The translations under genes were made by a program, and so were the position numbers. Below, piece after piece: positions 6,539 through 6,765 of a DNA stretch of 6,765 nucleotides. The notes under the pieces were generated by a model, which was not told the origin of the DNA, did no database searches, and saw only the letters and a program-made list of their open reading frames with translations. Source of the stretch: Rhodospirillaceae bacterium (GTDB lineage Bacteria > Pseudomonadota > Alphaproteobacteria > MPNO01 > UBA2964); assembly GCA_002724505.1 (NCBI GenBank), contig PBOV01000022.1, forward strand, positions 2,187 to 8,951, given 5' to 3'. Numbering within the stretch: the first letter of the stretch is position 1; the number at the start of each line of letters is the position of its first letter.

Positions 6539-6765
6539 TTAGCCCGCCTCCTGAATTTTCGAGATGAGATCCGATGGTGTCACCGGATATTTCTCAAGTT
6601 TTATGCCAAAATCCTGCAGAGCACTCTCTATGGCTGACAAAATCGCCGGTGCTGCTGTCATTACCCCACACTCGCCAACGCCCTTAACACCTATAGGGTT
6701 CCGGTCAGTAGCTGACTGTTGATGAATGATTTCGTAATTGGGTACTTCTGGCGCAGTCGGAATTA
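6539..6765 (-). CDS. Xanthine dehydrogenase family molybdopterin-binding subunit, C-terminal end (partial)
   Basis: The minus strand is open from the window edge to a TAA at 6541-6539, encoding the last 74 residues of a larger protein. The fragment shows the C-terminal signature of molybdenum hydroxylase large subunits (XdhB/CoxL type). P-T-A-P-E-V-P-N-Y is followed by the GVKGVGECG loop and an AAPAILSAIESAL helix, then the closing VTPSDLISKI stretch. The Glu in GECG (fragment residue 31) corresponds to the catalytic base of xanthine dehydrogenases (Glu1261 in the bovine enzyme), so the active-site end is intact. Such enzymes hydroxylate aromatic heterocycles, aldehydes or related compounds using water as oxygen source. 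The full subunit is normally over 700 residues and lies outside the window with any FAD and iron-sulfur subunits. This short gene end was read directly by translating the reverse strand. Confidence 0.9.
   Translation of the reverse strand, partial: IPTAPEVPNYEIIHQQSATDRNPIGVKGVGECGVMTAAPAILSAIESALQDFGIKLEKYPVTPSDLISKIQEAG

Overview
The window looks like an accessory catabolic region of a bacterium with middling base composition (roughly 45% GC by eye). A tripartite tricarboxylate (TctA-type) transporter permease, a molybdenum hydroxylase, CMD-family and NIPSNAP proteins and several small hydrolases together fit a free-living proteobacterium, most plausibly an uncultured marine or aquatic alphaproteobacterium. 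This is an inference from gene content, not from a marker gene. Coding density is very high. No RNA gene, insertion sequence, CRISPR array or clear rho-independent terminator was found, and no gap exceeds about 200 bases.

Layout. (1) 1-1191, plus strand: the C-terminal four fifths of a TctA-type permease whose start lies outside the window. (2) 1204-1896, minus strand: a ModA-like type II substrate-binding protein with no signal peptide, convergent with the permease. (3) A 76-bp divergent spacer, then 1973-2914 and 2920-3834, plus strand: two tandem paralogous alpha/beta hydrolases, 5 nt apart and about 55% identical over the core by hand alignment, both with complete catalytic triads. (4) A 201-bp gap (3835-4035) with a plausible sigma70 promoter just before the next gene. 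(5) 4036-5952, plus strand: a compact operon of an isochorismatase-family cysteine hydrolase (GTG start), a PuuE-like polysaccharide-deacetylase-family protein (TAATG overlap) and a NIPSNAP-family protein (19-nt gap). (6) 5956-6765, minus strand: a CMD/AhpD-fold protein preceded by the C-terminal end of a xanthine-dehydrogenase-type molybdenum hydroxylase large subunit. These two form a second operon that converges on the first with a 3-nt gap.

How the genes may work together. A solute permease, two C-O/C-N/C-C bond hydrolases of the alpha/beta fold, a cysteine amidohydrolase, a PuuE-like C-N hydrolase, a small NIPSNAP protein and a molybdenum hydroxylase are the types of enzyme used to take up and dismantle a small organic acid or N-heterocycle (compare nicotinate, pyrimidine and ureide catabolism, which use the same folds). 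No gene can be matched to a specific known pathway from sequence alone, so the shared substrate is unknown and the pathway idea is a hypothesis. The most distinctive points are the tandem hydrolase pair, the leaderless binding protein encoded divergently from it, and the amidase/PuuE-like/NIPSNAP operon.
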